Positions 9,038 through 18,179 of a stretch of 64,000 nucleotides of DNA are shown one piece after another. The stretch is from NCBI RefSeq assembly GCF_002943425.1, contig NZ_PTRA01000001.1, positions 3,534,001 through 3,598,000 of the forward strand, read 5' to 3'. Position numbers and translations under genes: made by a program. Numbering within the stretch: position 1 is the stretch's first letter; the number at the start of each line of letters is the position of its first letter. The notes under the pieces were generated by a model, which did not search any database, had not been told where the DNA came from, and was given only the letters and a program-made list of their open reading frames with translations. This stretch comes from Siphonobacter curvatus. GTDB taxonomy: Bacteria > Bacteroidota > Bacteroidia > Cytophagales > Spirosomataceae.

Positions 9038-9907
9038 TTAGTTGGCACGGGTATTCACGCTTTTTACCGTGTAGCCCTGCTCTTTAAGCAAAGCCAGTAC
9101 GCCTTTCGGTCCACCCAGGTGAGCCGCACCTACGGCAATGAAACTGGGCTTTTCGTGAATGGACTTCGTAATCACGGGAATCCAGTTACTGTTTCGCTGC
9201 CAGAGTAGATCCTGTAGCTGATCTTTAAAATCGGGGTCTTTTTCGCTGGCTTCGTACAAAGCTTCAATGTCTTGCTTACGATATAACTCCAGCATGGTAT
9301 TGAATTCTTCCTGCGAGTGACCGTACTCCCGAACGTATTTAACCAGTTGCTCTGCACCTTTTTTTGGCCCAGGTTTGTCAATAACCGCAAATTGATCGGC
9401 TGCTTTTTCCAGACCCAAAACTGGTTTTTTATCCGTCGTCGCTTTCTGCATGAAGACCATCTCCGGCGATCCGGGCGTACAGCCTAGCATTTTCGGATAG
9501 ATCATACTCATCAGCATAAAGGGTTTCATCTGCTTCACCATTTCCAGATTGGTCTTCAGTGAATCTTTGAAAAACTGATTGAGGTAGTCGTAGTCCGCTT
9601 CCGAAACAAGGTCTTTCAGCGTCTGGCCTTTCAGGTACATACTACTCATCATCGATGAGAGTTCCTTCGGATCATCCATGTCGATTTCGAGGTACAGCTG
9701 TTCGGTCCCCTTGAGTTTTTCCAAGGCTACTGGACTGATCTGTAAATCTTTCTGACAGAGTAAGTGAAAGGTCCCGTAGAGGTACGAGGGTTTCGTCAGG
9801 CCCTTCCCGGATACCTCATACAGTAATGAAGGCGTGTTTTTTTGACTGAAAGCGTGGGAAGAAAGCAGCAGGAGCAGGCCCGCTCCGAGTTGTTTGAAAT
9901 ACTTCAT
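9038..9907 (-). CDS. TraB/GumN family protein
   Basis: A 289-residue exported protein with signal peptide (MKYFKQLGAGLLLLLSSHAFSQ). Its two family blocks are YLYGTFHLL near residue 43 and VGAAHLGGPKGVLALLKEQGY near the C-terminus. TraB/GumN proteins carry paired GxxH motifs and have been proposed to be metal-dependent hydrolases of the Tiki superfamily; catalysis is not proven for this group. It follows the S9 peptidase on the same strand, separated by a hairpin. Family call is firm, role uncertain. Confidence 0.87.
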   Translation of the reverse strand: MKYFKQLGAGLLLLLSSHAFSQKNTPSLLYEVSGKGLTKPSYLYGTFHLLCQKDLQISPVALEKLKGTEQLYLEIDMDDPKELSSMMSSMYLKGQTLKDLVSEADYDYLNQFFKDSLKTNLEMVKQMKPFMLMSMIYPKMLGCTPGSPEMVFMQKATTDKKPVLGLEKAADQFAVIDKPGPKKGAEQLVKYVREYGHSQEEFNTMLELYRKQDIEALYEASEKDPDFKDQLQDLLWQRNSNWIPVITKSIHEKPSFIAVGAAHLGGPKGVLALLKEQGYTVKSVNTRAN

Positions 9908-9940
9908 GGTGGGATGTTTAGGCGGTACTAGTTCGAGCAG

Positions 9941-9983
9941 TTTAGCAGGAAAGATACGTCAGAAACGTTGCTCTCCTGCTAAA
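9941..9983 (-). terminator. Hairpin after the S9 peptidase gene
   Basis: TTTAGCAGGA (9941-9950) pairs perfectly with TCCTGCTAAA (9974-9983) around a 23-base loop. It lies 12 bases past the S9 peptidase stop and before the TraB gene. There is no U tract, so it may be an attenuator or RNA-end stabiliser rather than a true terminator. Confidence 0.5.
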
Positions 9984-9995
9984 TTCAAGATCATA

Positions 9996-12149
9996 TTATT
10001 GCAAAGGCCAGCCGATCCGATCCAGGATAAAAGCGTACTGAAAAGCCACTTCCTTGAGGTAATCAAATCGTCCGGTAGCCCCGCCGTGACCGGAACCCAT
10101 ATTGATTTTCAGTAGCGTCAGGTTCTGGTCCGTTTTGAGGGTACGCAGCTTGGCGACCCATTTGGCGGGTTCGTGGAAACCTACCTGCGAATCGTTCAAT
10201 CCGCCCGTAGCCAAAATATTCGGATAGGCCTGAGCTTTCAGGTTATCGTAAGGCGAATACTGCCGGATGTAATCATAATCCGCCTTGACGGTTGGGTTGC
10301 CCCACTGCTCGTATTCCTGGGTTGTCAGCGGCAGACTGGTATCCAGCATGGTATTGATGACATCCACAAACGGCACTTCGGCAATAACTACGCGGAATAG
10401 CTCGGGCCGCAGGTTCACGACGGCACCCATCAGCAGTCCTCCGGCACTACCGCCTTGAATGGCGAAACGATCGGAAGCCGTATATTTTTCCCGAATCAGG
10501 TACTCGGCACAGGCGATGAAATCCGTGAAGGAGTTCATCTTTTTCTGCAGTTTGCCGTCCTCGTACCACTGTTCGCCCAGGTCACTGCCCCCACGAATCT
10601 GAGCAATGGCGTACACGAATCCCCGATCAACCAGACTGAATACATCGGAATCGAAATACGCATCCGAAGAATACCCGTACGAGCCATAGCCGGTCATCAA
10701 TACCGGATTTTTGCCGTCTAGCTCCAATCCTTTTTTGTGGACAACGGCCATCGGCACCTTCACGCCATCGGGAGCCGTGGCCCAGAGACGTTTCACTTCG
10801 TAGGCCTCCGCATCGAAACCACCGGGTACTTCTTTTTGCTTGAGTTTCGTCGTAGCTCCAGTAGTCATGTCGTACTCAAACGTACTCATGGGCCGGTTGA
10901 GCGAAGTATACCCGTAGCGGATTTTAGTTGATTTGAAGTCGGGTAAACCCATCGAAAAGGCCGAATACACGGGCTCCGGAAACTGAATGGATTTCGTTGT
11001 ACCAGTAGTTAACTCCCGGATTCGCATTTCCAGCAAGCCTTCGTTGCGTACTTCAATCACCAGATAATTTTCGTACACATCCGTATCCTCAATTTTCACC
11101 TTCGGATCGTGCGGTACGATTTCCTTCCAGTTTTTCCGATCCGTATAGTCCTTGCGGGGCAATTCGTAAATTTTCTGGTTGAGATTCTGCTTGTCTTTGT
11201 ACGTCAGATAAAAGTGTTGCGGATGGACATCGACTCCGTACATTACGTCTTTCTGACGCGGTAGGAATACTTCAAACTTACCTTCGGGCTGACTGGTCGG
11301 CAACAGTTGTACCTCCGAAGTCGTATAGCTGCCCGAGGAAAGGATGATAAACTCTTTCGACTTTGAACGACCGACACCCAGTGTAAAAAGAGCATCTTTT
11401 TCTTCGTACAACAGCACATCCTTGGTTTTAGAACCCAGCGTATGCCGGTACAGCCGGTAGGGCCGCAGTGCTTCGTCGTACCTAAGATAATAGATGGTTT
11501 TGTTATCCGTACCCCACACAAAACCACTGATATCATCGATTTCATCCGGCAGGATCTGGCCCGTGCGGAGGTCTTTGATTTTGAGCGTAAACTCGGCGTA
11601 GGAACCCGTGGTATTACTTTGGAAAGCCAGTAGGTTTTGGTCTTCGCTCATCTGAATTCCCGCCAGAATGAAGGCTTCATGTCCTTCCGCTAGTTCATTT
11701 CCGTCGAGCGTCACTTCCTCAGGAGCCGACAAACTACCTTTCTTCCGGCAATTGATGGCGTACTGTTTGCCCGTTTCGGTGCGGGAGTAGTAATAGCATC
11801 CGTTAATGAATACGGGAACTGACTGATCATCTTCCTTGATCCGGCTCCGCATTTCTTTGTATAATTTTTCCTGAAAAGGCTTAGTGGGTGCCATCACCGT
11901 ATCGGCGTAGGCGTTTTCGGCTTTCAGGTACTGAATCACTTCTGGATTTTTCTTGTCCTTTAGCCAGAAAAAATCATCGACCCGCTCATACCCGTGTTCG
12001 GTAAACGTTTGGGGTTTCTTGGGGGCGATGGGTGGTTTAGGATAAGCGTCTTGATTGGCCACGGGATTTAATTCTTTGGTGGATGAAGAGGTACAGGAAA
12101 AAACAGCTGCACCCCAACTTAAAGACAGAGCAACGTAGAAAAGTTTCAT
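9996..12149 (-). CDS. S9 family prolyl oligopeptidase (oligopeptidase B-like), lipoprotein
   Basis: A 717-residue serine peptidase predicted to cleave short peptides in the periplasm. ATG 12149 opens a lipoprotein signal ending AAVFSC; a longer frame from 12167 adds six residues. The N-terminal half is a beta-propeller that filters substrates, and the C-terminal alpha/beta-hydrolase domain carries GGSAGG with nucleophile about Ser568, GGLNDSQV with Asp about 653 and GSGHGG with His about 688. The IRGGSDLG block is also typical of S9A. Whether it prefers Arg/Lys (oligopeptidase B) or Pro sites cannot be told. Confidence 0.92.
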   Translation of the reverse strand: MKLFYVALSLSWGAAVFSCTSSSTKELNPVANQDAYPKPPIAPKKPQTFTEHGYERVDDFFWLKDKKNPEVIQYLKAENAYADTVMAPTKPFQEKLYKEMRSRIKEDDQSVPVFINGCYYYSRTETGKQYAINCRKKGSLSAPEEVTLDGNELAEGHEAFILAGIQMSEDQNLLAFQSNTTGSYAEFTLKIKDLRTGQILPDEIDDISGFVWGTDNKTIYYLRYDEALRPYRLYRHTLGSKTKDVLLYEEKDALFTLGVGRSKSKEFIILSSGSYTTSEVQLLPTSQPEGKFEVFLPRQKDVMYGVDVHPQHFYLTYKDKQNLNQKIYELPRKDYTDRKNWKEIVPHDPKVKIEDTDVYENYLVIEVRNEGLLEMRIRELTTGTTKSIQFPEPVYSAFSMGLPDFKSTKIRYGYTSLNRPMSTFEYDMTTGATTKLKQKEVPGGFDAEAYEVKRLWATAPDGVKVPMAVVHKKGLELDGKNPVLMTGYGSYGYSSDAYFDSDVFSLVDRGFVYAIAQIRGGSDLGEQWYEDGKLQKKMNSFTDFIACAEYLIREKYTASDRFAIQGGSAGGLLMGAVVNLRPELFRVVIAEVPFVDVINTMLDTSLPLTTQEYEQWGNPTVKADYDYIRQYSPYDNLKAQAYPNILATGGLNDSQVGFHEPAKWVAKLRTLKTDQNLTLLKINMGSGHGGATGRFDYLKEVAFQYAFILDRIGWPLQ

Positions 12150-12241
12150 GGGGCTAAGGTTTGACAAGGAGCCATACGAATCAGTACGTTGAAAAGGTAC
12201 GTAGATTTTCCACTTCTGCTGATAACTTCCCCTATTTATAC

Positions 12242-12272
12242 AAAAAGGAGCCCTTTTACCGGGCTCCTTTTT
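12242..12272. terminator. Bidirectional intrinsic terminator
   Basis: AAAAAGGAGCCC pairs with GGGCTCCTTTTT around a short TTTTACC loop. A and T runs flank both sides, so it can stop transcription either way. It serves the minus-strand azurin-fusion gene that ends at 12296. Confidence 0.88.
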
Positions 12273-12295
12273 ATTGGTATCATTCTAGTCAGATG

Positions 12296-14305
12296 CTACT
12301 TCACGACCACTAGTTTTCCTTGCATCAACGTGTGGTGACCGGGATACGTACACACGTAAGTATACGTACCCGGCTGCGTGGGAGCCGTAAAGTACAGGCT
12401 TTCGGAGCTTTCTGGTTGTAACAGATTCGTGTGAAAAAGCACTTTGGGCGAGTTGGGTACGTACTGCATATCGGGACCTTTCAGACCTAAACCGATGGCC
12501 TTCTGCCCTACTTCATCTACCGAACCCGGAGCAACAATGACGCAGTTGTGCGTCATGTCATCATTGTTGTTGAAGACGAGTTTCACCTTTGCTCCCGCTT
12601 TTACCTGCAATTCCGTCACGTCAAATTTCAGTCCAGGTTTCGTACCGATCGTCAGTACCTGATCGGGTGCGGCCCAGTCAGCGGGCATTTCCGTTACGCG
12701 TTTTTTCGAAGTTACTTTTCCAGTCGAAGTCGTTTTGCCCGTACTGGCCTGCATGGCCCCGTGCTCGTGGTTCATCGGAGCAGCCGTAGCTTTAAAAGGC
12801 GTAAACTGCGAGGCAGCCACCTGATCGCCCGGAGCAACGGCATTCAGCGTATAATACCCCACCGGGTGCAGTACCGATTCCTGATCAGCCGATTTTACGC
12901 CTTCGGGCTTGATTTCGTAAATGTAGTGCTTGCGGAAACTACCGTCCAGTACCAACCGAGCCTTGCGACCGTCCGCCGATACGACAATGCCTTTGATACT
13001 ACTTTCTTCGGTATTAATGATCGGACTGCCGTACTGATGGTGGTACTTGTAGGTAAAGCTGGCTACCTTGTAGTTGGCCGGATTAGCGGCCGTTTCCTTA
13101 TCTACGGGTTTCGTAAATACAATCTCGAACCCATCGGGTTTGGAGTGAATCTCCTGCATTTCGAAGGGCGTTTTACCCGACCATACCAGTCGCTGAATGG
13201 CGTACGGAGCCTTTCCGGTGGAAGACCAGCCGCGGCTTGTCATTCCGCCTACTAGCGAACCATCCAGTCCCCATTCCAGTCGCAGCAGACCCGAAGCCCA
13301 GCCTTCCCGGAAGGGGAAACAGGCTCCCTGATACTCACCATTCACTTTTTCGAGTTGCATCCGCATCACTTTCGAGTGCCCCTGGTCACCCACGAAATAC
13401 TGACCTTTGAAATGCGGCCCCAGATATCCGTTCACATCTTCGACCATACCTGCGGTCGAAATTCCCATCAATACGTGTGGAAACCAGCAGGCCGGATACT
13501 GATAATGCGGAATTTTCTCACCCGCCGTTGCTACTGGCTCGCCCGTATCGGGAAGCTGGTCTTTGGTGAGTTTGAGCGGAGAGGCCGGATCAGAGGTCCA
13601 TTTCAAACTTTCCCCGTGACCGTTGAAACTGCCTTTTTTCAATTGCGAAACTTTTCCCGAAGCGACCCAGTCTCCCTGGTTTTCTGAGTAAAACAGATCG
13701 CCGGAAGAGTTGATCAGGTAACTCGAAGGTGAGCGAAGACCCGCCGAAATCGGCTCGATTTTACCCTCGGGTGAAATCTTGACCAGCCAACCCCGCCACT
13801 TGGTCAGGCTGGCTCCGTAGCCCACCCAGCCCACGTTCAGCGTCACGAGCATATTACCGTCCGCATCAAACACGGGACCGTAGCTATACTCGTGGTAATT
13901 TCCCACAATAGGCAATGACGTTACGGCTTCGTAAACGTCGGCCCGGCCATCGCCGTCTTCATCCGTAATTTTCGTGAGTTCGCCGCGGTTTGAGGTATAG
14001 AAGGAACCATTGCGATACGTTAGTCCCAGGGGTTCGTGCAGCCCCTGAGCAAAGCGTTTGTAATAGGGTTGCGTTCCGTCTTTCTGGTACGGGTTTTCGA
14101 TCATCCAGATTTCACCCCGCCGGGTGGCTACGGCCATGCGGCCGTCGGGCAGGATGGTCATCCCCCCCACTTCCAGAATGGCATCCTCGGGCAGGGGCAA
14201 CGTACGCAACTGGTAGAAATCGTTCTCAGTTAAGGGTTTCTGGGCAAACGAAGCGTTTACCGCAAGTAACGAAGCTATGGCTAGGGAGCAGAATATCTTT
14301 TTCAT
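12296..14305 (-). CDS. Beta-propeller (membrane-bound dehydrogenase-like) protein fused to an azurin-type cupredoxin
   Basis: A 669-residue exported protein with signal peptide (ending NASFAQ). Residues about 30-370 form NHL/sorbosone-dehydrogenase-like propeller repeats (GGMTILPDGRMAVATRRGEIW, GLTYRNGSFYTSNRGELTKITDEDGDG). A linker rich in Thr, Ser and Lys (about 505-535) leads to a C-terminal blue-copper domain. Copper ligands with azurin spacing are visible: His586 in MTHNCV, then Cys652, His657 and Met661 in CTYPGHHTLM. Inference: substrate oxidation or binding by the propeller coupled to one-electron transfer through copper. The propeller cofactor and substrate are unknown. It is the last gene of a minus-strand cluster with the DUF1080 gene and symporter. 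Confidence 0.85.
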   Translation of the reverse strand: MKKIFCSLAIASLLAVNASFAQKPLTENDFYQLRTLPLPEDAILEVGGMTILPDGRMAVATRRGEIWMIENPYQKDGTQPYYKRFAQGLHEPLGLTYRNGSFYTSNRGELTKITDEDGDGRADVYEAVTSLPIVGNYHEYSYGPVFDADGNMLVTLNVGWVGYGASLTKWRGWLVKISPEGKIEPISAGLRSPSSYLINSSGDLFYSENQGDWVASGKVSQLKKGSFNGHGESLKWTSDPASPLKLTKDQLPDTGEPVATAGEKIPHYQYPACWFPHVLMGISTAGMVEDVNGYLGPHFKGQYFVGDQGHSKVMRMQLEKVNGEYQGACFPFREGWASGLLRLEWGLDGSLVGGMTSRGWSSTGKAPYAIQRLVWSGKTPFEMQEIHSKPDGFEIVFTKPVDKETAANPANYKVASFTYKYHHQYGSPIINTEESSIKGIVVSADGRKARLVLDGSFRKHYIYEIKPEGVKSADQESVLHPVGYYTLNAVAPGDQVAASQFTPFKATAAPMNHEHGAMQASTGKTTSTGKVTSKKRVTEMPADWAAPDQVLTIGTKPGLKFDVTELQVKAGAKVKLVFNNNDDMTHNCVIVAPGSVDEVGQKAIGLGLKGPDMQYVPNSPKVLFHTNLLQPESSESLYFTAPTQPGTYTYVCTYPGHHTLMQGKLVVVK

Positions 14306-14354
14306 AGGAATGCGTAAGCGATTACTAATGATCCTTTTGTCGGGGTCCGATGTC

Positions 14355-16187
14355 TTACCAAATCAATTCGTATTGCACGGACGGACTGCCCGATACGCGT
14401 AATTCCTGCCCGCCGTTGTTTGTCACTACCTGAGCTTTCGCTCCCGTTTGAACGTAGTAGTCACCATCAATCAGGTACAGGCCTTTGCTGAGGGCGGTAA
14501 TCGTTTTTCCCTTCGCCAGTCGGTAAGCCAAATTCGATCCATCTTTGAGCGAAACGGTGCGGCTCAGGCCCCGTCCATTTTCATAGGGACGAATGAAATC
14601 CGTAAATTCTCCACCCGCCAGCTGGTACCGGAAGGTTGGATGGCCCACTTCGTCGAGGCGATAGCCTTTGTAAACCAGTCCTGCCGTTGAATCGGGCGTG
14701 GTACTGCCCGCCATTCCCAGCGGACTTGTTCCCCACAGAGCCAATACGGGTGATCCCAGCGGACTAGCCGTCTGGGCTTCGCCGCGTTCGTGCCAAGCGT
14801 CGCTCATGTTGATAAACGCACCCCGCCAGCTCATCAGTACCGTGGCCTGATCGAGATCATAGCTGTAGTGTACGCCCGAGGGATCCCCTAAATGCAACAC
14901 GCGAAGTTTCTTGTGACCGTCGCCTTCGTTGTAACCCGGCATGTACACAAACGAACGCACCTGCTCGACCTGGTCGCGGGGATGTACCGTAATGACGGGT
15001 ACGGGGTCCGTATCGGGTACGGAGCCAAAGCCGTGTAATTCCTGCAAATGAGACCCTTTCCGTTGCACATACAGCCCCAGTACTTTGGGCAGCCAGGATT
15101 TATTTTTGGCGTGGAGTAAGGTAAACTTATGTTCCCCGGCGGTTAGCGGTACATCGATAGTACGGGGCTTGTCGAAGGACAGTTCGCCATCGAACACCGT
15201 CCGGCCATCGATGATGAGTTGTCCCAGTTCCATCCATTGCAAAATAAACTGGTAATTATCCGCTTCGGGAGCCTGGATCGTTCCGTTGAATACAATGAGG
15301 AAATCAGACCTTCCGTCGGCCAGTACGCTGCTGAGTTTTTCGGCGGTACCCGTCCGTACGGGTTTCGCCTTCATCGTATCCAGCTTGGGAATGGTATTAA
15401 ATTTACCCGTATAAAATGTATACTGAACTGGACCCACCGTGACGGGGGCCTTGTCGAGTAACTCCATCGAAATATTTCGCAATGCTACCGGACCATGATC
15501 GCCCTGGAAGGCCAACGGTCCACGAGCTTTTTCATCCGTAAACAAAGCGGCCCGCGTGGGTCCGAATACTTCCAGATTCTGGTGAACAATCGTACCATTC
15601 AGTACTACTTTCACAAACCGGGCATTCGCGATTTTCTTGCCGGAACCATCAAACTTCGGAGCCTCGAACTCCACTTCCAGGTGTTGCCACAGGCCGGGAG
15701 CTTTGGCGGCATTCATGCGGGGCGGGTGGCCTTCGTAACCGTTGGGCTTCCGGTTTTCGTCCCAGCGTTCGTAGATACCCCCGCAGTCAGAAGCTTTCGG
15801 GTGTTGCACACCCCAACTATCGTACAACTGCACTTCGTAACGGCCCATCAGGTACACGCCTGAGTTGGCCCCCTGCGGTAACATGAAATCCAGACTCAGT
15901 TTCAGATCGCCGTGTTCGGTATTCGTCACCAGATAATCGGTCTGACTGCTTCCTTTGCCCGGTGTTGCCAGCAGTACGCCGGTTCCCTTTTGTCCTTTTA
16001 GAGCCGCGTCTTTGGGAGAACCCGTTACGCCTCCGACAATACTCCAGGTTTTGGTGGGATTTTTAAAAGCGGATACGTCCGTCAGCGGTAAAGGCGTCTG
16101 AGCAGAGAGGGCTGTCCAGCAACCCATACTTAAGCCCAACATCCACCGCCACTTGGTTTCATTTTTCGGTAACAAGTTGATTTTCAT
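14355..16187 (-). CDS. DUF1080 (3-keto-disaccharide hydrolase-like) protein with PA14-like domain
   Basis: A 610-residue exported protein with signal peptide ending ALSAQ. Residues about 35-240 are a concanavalin-like DUF1080 domain (LDFMLPQGANSGVYLMGRYEVQLYDSWG, CGGIYERWDENRKP), a family that includes 3-keto-glycoside hydrolases. Residues about 255-375 resemble a PA14 carbohydrate-binding domain (IIDGRTVFDGEL, GEHKFTLLHA). The C-terminal 220 residues look like those found with membrane-bound dehydrogenases. It lies between the symporter and the azurin-fusion gene on the same strand, 49 bases from the latter. Exact substrate unknown. Confidence 0.83.
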   Translation of the reverse strand: MKINLLPKNETKWRWMLGLSMGCWTALSAQTPLPLTDVSAFKNPTKTWSIVGGVTGSPKDAALKGQKGTGVLLATPGKGSSQTDYLVTNTEHGDLKLSLDFMLPQGANSGVYLMGRYEVQLYDSWGVQHPKASDCGGIYERWDENRKPNGYEGHPPRMNAAKAPGLWQHLEVEFEAPKFDGSGKKIANARFVKVVLNGTIVHQNLEVFGPTRAALFTDEKARGPLAFQGDHGPVALRNISMELLDKAPVTVGPVQYTFYTGKFNTIPKLDTMKAKPVRTGTAEKLSSVLADGRSDFLIVFNGTIQAPEADNYQFILQWMELGQLIIDGRTVFDGELSFDKPRTIDVPLTAGEHKFTLLHAKNKSWLPKVLGLYVQRKGSHLQELHGFGSVPDTDPVPVITVHPRDQVEQVRSFVYMPGYNEGDGHKKLRVLHLGDPSGVHYSYDLDQATVLMSWRGAFINMSDAWHERGEAQTASPLGSPVLALWGTSPLGMAGSTTPDSTAGLVYKGYRLDEVGHPTFRYQLAGGEFTDFIRPYENGRGLSRTVSLKDGSNLAYRLAKGKTITALSKGLYLIDGDYYVQTGAKAQVVTNNGGQELRVSGSPSVQYELIW

Positions 16188-16230
16188 TGTAACTAGGTTT
16201 TGAAAAAACGTATCTTACTGCATTTTACGC

Positions 16231-16261
16231 ACGAACACCCCAGATCATCCGGGGTGTTCGT
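16231..16261 (-). terminator. Hairpin between the symporter and DUF1080 genes
   Basis: ACGAACACCCC and GGGGTGTTCGT form an 11-bp perfect stem with a nine-base loop. It sits 26 bases past the symporter stop. No U run follows, so partial termination or 3'-end protection within the cluster is likelier than a full stop. Confidence 0.5.
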
Positions 16262-16286
16262 AACGTTCGATAAACGAATCGATTCT

Positions 16287-17957
16287 TTACCAGAAAATCG
16301 CGTACAGAATAACAACCAACAGCATAATAATGGTAGCTCCAACGGCAAAGGTCGAATTCACTTTGAACATCTTGGAGTCAATTTCCAGGCCTTTGTTGCT
16401 TGGTTTTTGCAGGCCTAGCAGAATCATTACCGCCACGCAAATCAGAAACACAAAGCCCATCGTATCCAGGAACGGAATCGTATACACGCCGTCGGCCCCT
16501 TTCACGGCGAAGCCCAGCGGAGCCAGGAACTCCAGGTTTACCAGATTCGGCAGCGAGTACTTAAAGAACAGCGAAAGCAGGAACCCGCCCACGATGGCGA
16601 ATAACGCCCCGGCTGAGTTCGTTTTCTTCCAGAAAAAGCCCAGAATGAAGGCGGCAAAAACGCCCGGAGACACCAGACCCGTCATTTCCTGAATAAACTG
16701 GAAGCCCCCCTTTTTATCAATACCCATGTAGGGCGAAACTAAGATGGCAATAACCATAGCGACCCAGATCGTTACGCGACCGATGCCTACCAGTTGCTTT
16801 TCACTAGCCTCAGGAGCAATGTATTTTTTGTAAATATCCAGCGTAAAGATCGTTGAAATCGAGTTGGCTTTACCGGCCAGCGAGGCTACTACTGCCGCCG
16901 TCAGAGCCGCAAAGGAAAGACCTTTCAAACCCGTAGGTAAGAGATTCAATAATACGGGATACGCGTGATCTTTATTGACCTCACCCGTGGCATCGAGCAT
17001 TTCCTGCTGGAATAATCCCTTCTGGTACAGCGTATACGCCGCAATACCGGGCAGTACTACAATAATCGGCATCAGTAACTTCAGGAACGCGGCAAACAGA
17101 ATACCTTCGCGAGCCGTCTTCAGATCGGCTCCCAAAGCCCGTTGCGTAATATATTGATTGCAACCCCAGTAGTTCAGGTTAACAATCCACATCCCACCGA
17201 TCAGTACCGTTAAACCGGGTAGTGAAGCGTAATGCGGGTGATCTTTCGGGAAGATCATGTGGAAGTGATCCGCCGATTGCGTCAGCATCAGATCGAAACC
17301 TTGTAATAGACCTTCCGTACCGTTTTCCGTCGATACCAGGTTGATGGCCAGGTACGTGGTGGCCAAACCACCCATGATGAGGAAGAACACCTGAATTACG
17401 TCGGTAAAGCCGATTACTTTCATCCCACCGATAGTGATGATGACGGCGAAAACGGCCAGCCCAATCATACAGGCTGTGAAATTCAGACCCGAGATCGTAG
17501 ATACGGCCAGAGCACCCAGGAATAAGATCGACGTCAGGTTTACTAGCACGTACAAGAACAGCCAGAAAATGGCCATAATCATGGATACCGTGTTGTTATA
17601 CCGCTGCGTCAGAAACTGCGGCATCGTGAAAATCCGGTTCTTCAAATAAATCGGCATGAAGAAGACGGCGACAACAATCAGCGTAGCGGCCGCCATCCAC
17701 TCGTAGGTGGCGATGGCCAGACCCATGGCAAATCCGTCTCCGGATGCTCCGATGAATTGTTCGGCTGAGATGTTGGAGGCGATGAGTGAAGAACCGATGG
17801 CCCACCAGGTGAGTGACCCCTCGGCCAGGAAGAAATCAGTAGTAGAAATGTTGGCGGATTGCTTCTTTTTGTAGATGTAATAACCATATCCGGCCACAAT
17901 CAAAAAGTACACCAGAAATACTATATAATCGAGGGCTTCCAGCTGTTTGTTGGGCAT
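16287..17957 (-). CDS. Sodium/sugar symporter, SSS family (vSGLT-like)
   Basis: A 556-residue inner-membrane protein with about 14 hydrophobic segments. It has strong vSGLT-type hallmarks: IASNISAEQFIGASGDGFAM near residue 58, YEWMAAATLI, and FWLFLYVLVNLTSILFLGALA near 135. These regions include the unwound TM1 and sugar-contact helices of the Vibrio transporter. Sodium-driven uptake of a hexose or related sugar is likely; myo-inositol or a keto-sugar is possible given the DUF1080 gene that follows. It is the first gene of the minus-strand cluster, and its promoter should lie in 17958-18050. Confidence 0.92.
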   Translation of the reverse strand: MPNKQLEALDYIVFLVYFLIVAGYGYYIYKKKQSANISTTDFFLAEGSLTWWAIGSSLIASNISAEQFIGASGDGFAMGLAIATYEWMAAATLIVVAVFFMPIYLKNRIFTMPQFLTQRYNNTVSMIMAIFWLFLYVLVNLTSILFLGALAVSTISGLNFTACMIGLAVFAVIITIGGMKVIGFTDVIQVFFLIMGGLATTYLAINLVSTENGTEGLLQGFDLMLTQSADHFHMIFPKDHPHYASLPGLTVLIGGMWIVNLNYWGCNQYITQRALGADLKTAREGILFAAFLKLLMPIIVVLPGIAAYTLYQKGLFQQEMLDATGEVNKDHAYPVLLNLLPTGLKGLSFAALTAAVVASLAGKANSISTIFTLDIYKKYIAPEASEKQLVGIGRVTIWVAMVIAILVSPYMGIDKKGGFQFIQEMTGLVSPGVFAAFILGFFWKKTNSAGALFAIVGGFLLSLFFKYSLPNLVNLEFLAPLGFAVKGADGVYTIPFLDTMGFVFLICVAVMILLGLQKPSNKGLEIDSKMFKVNSTFAVGATIIMLLVVILYAIFW

Positions 17958-18179
17958 TAGTAAAGAGCATTAAGAAGTACAGTAGCATAAAAAATCCTCG
18001 AAAATTACTCTTTTCTTGCTGTTTCGCTTAATAGTAATAGGGATTTCGCGGAATAAGTCAATTATCACCGCTATATAACTGTATTTCCCTGCGTTTTGTA
18101 CTATCATTTTTTTTGTGAACCTTGTACGGAGTTAAGGGAACATTATCATTTTTCAAGTCATTTTGTCCAACCCTATCCC

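Noticed and set aside
12548-13255. 235-residue plus-strand frame
   Set aside because: Antisense to the azurin-fusion gene; no signal, no motif, composition of a shadow frame.
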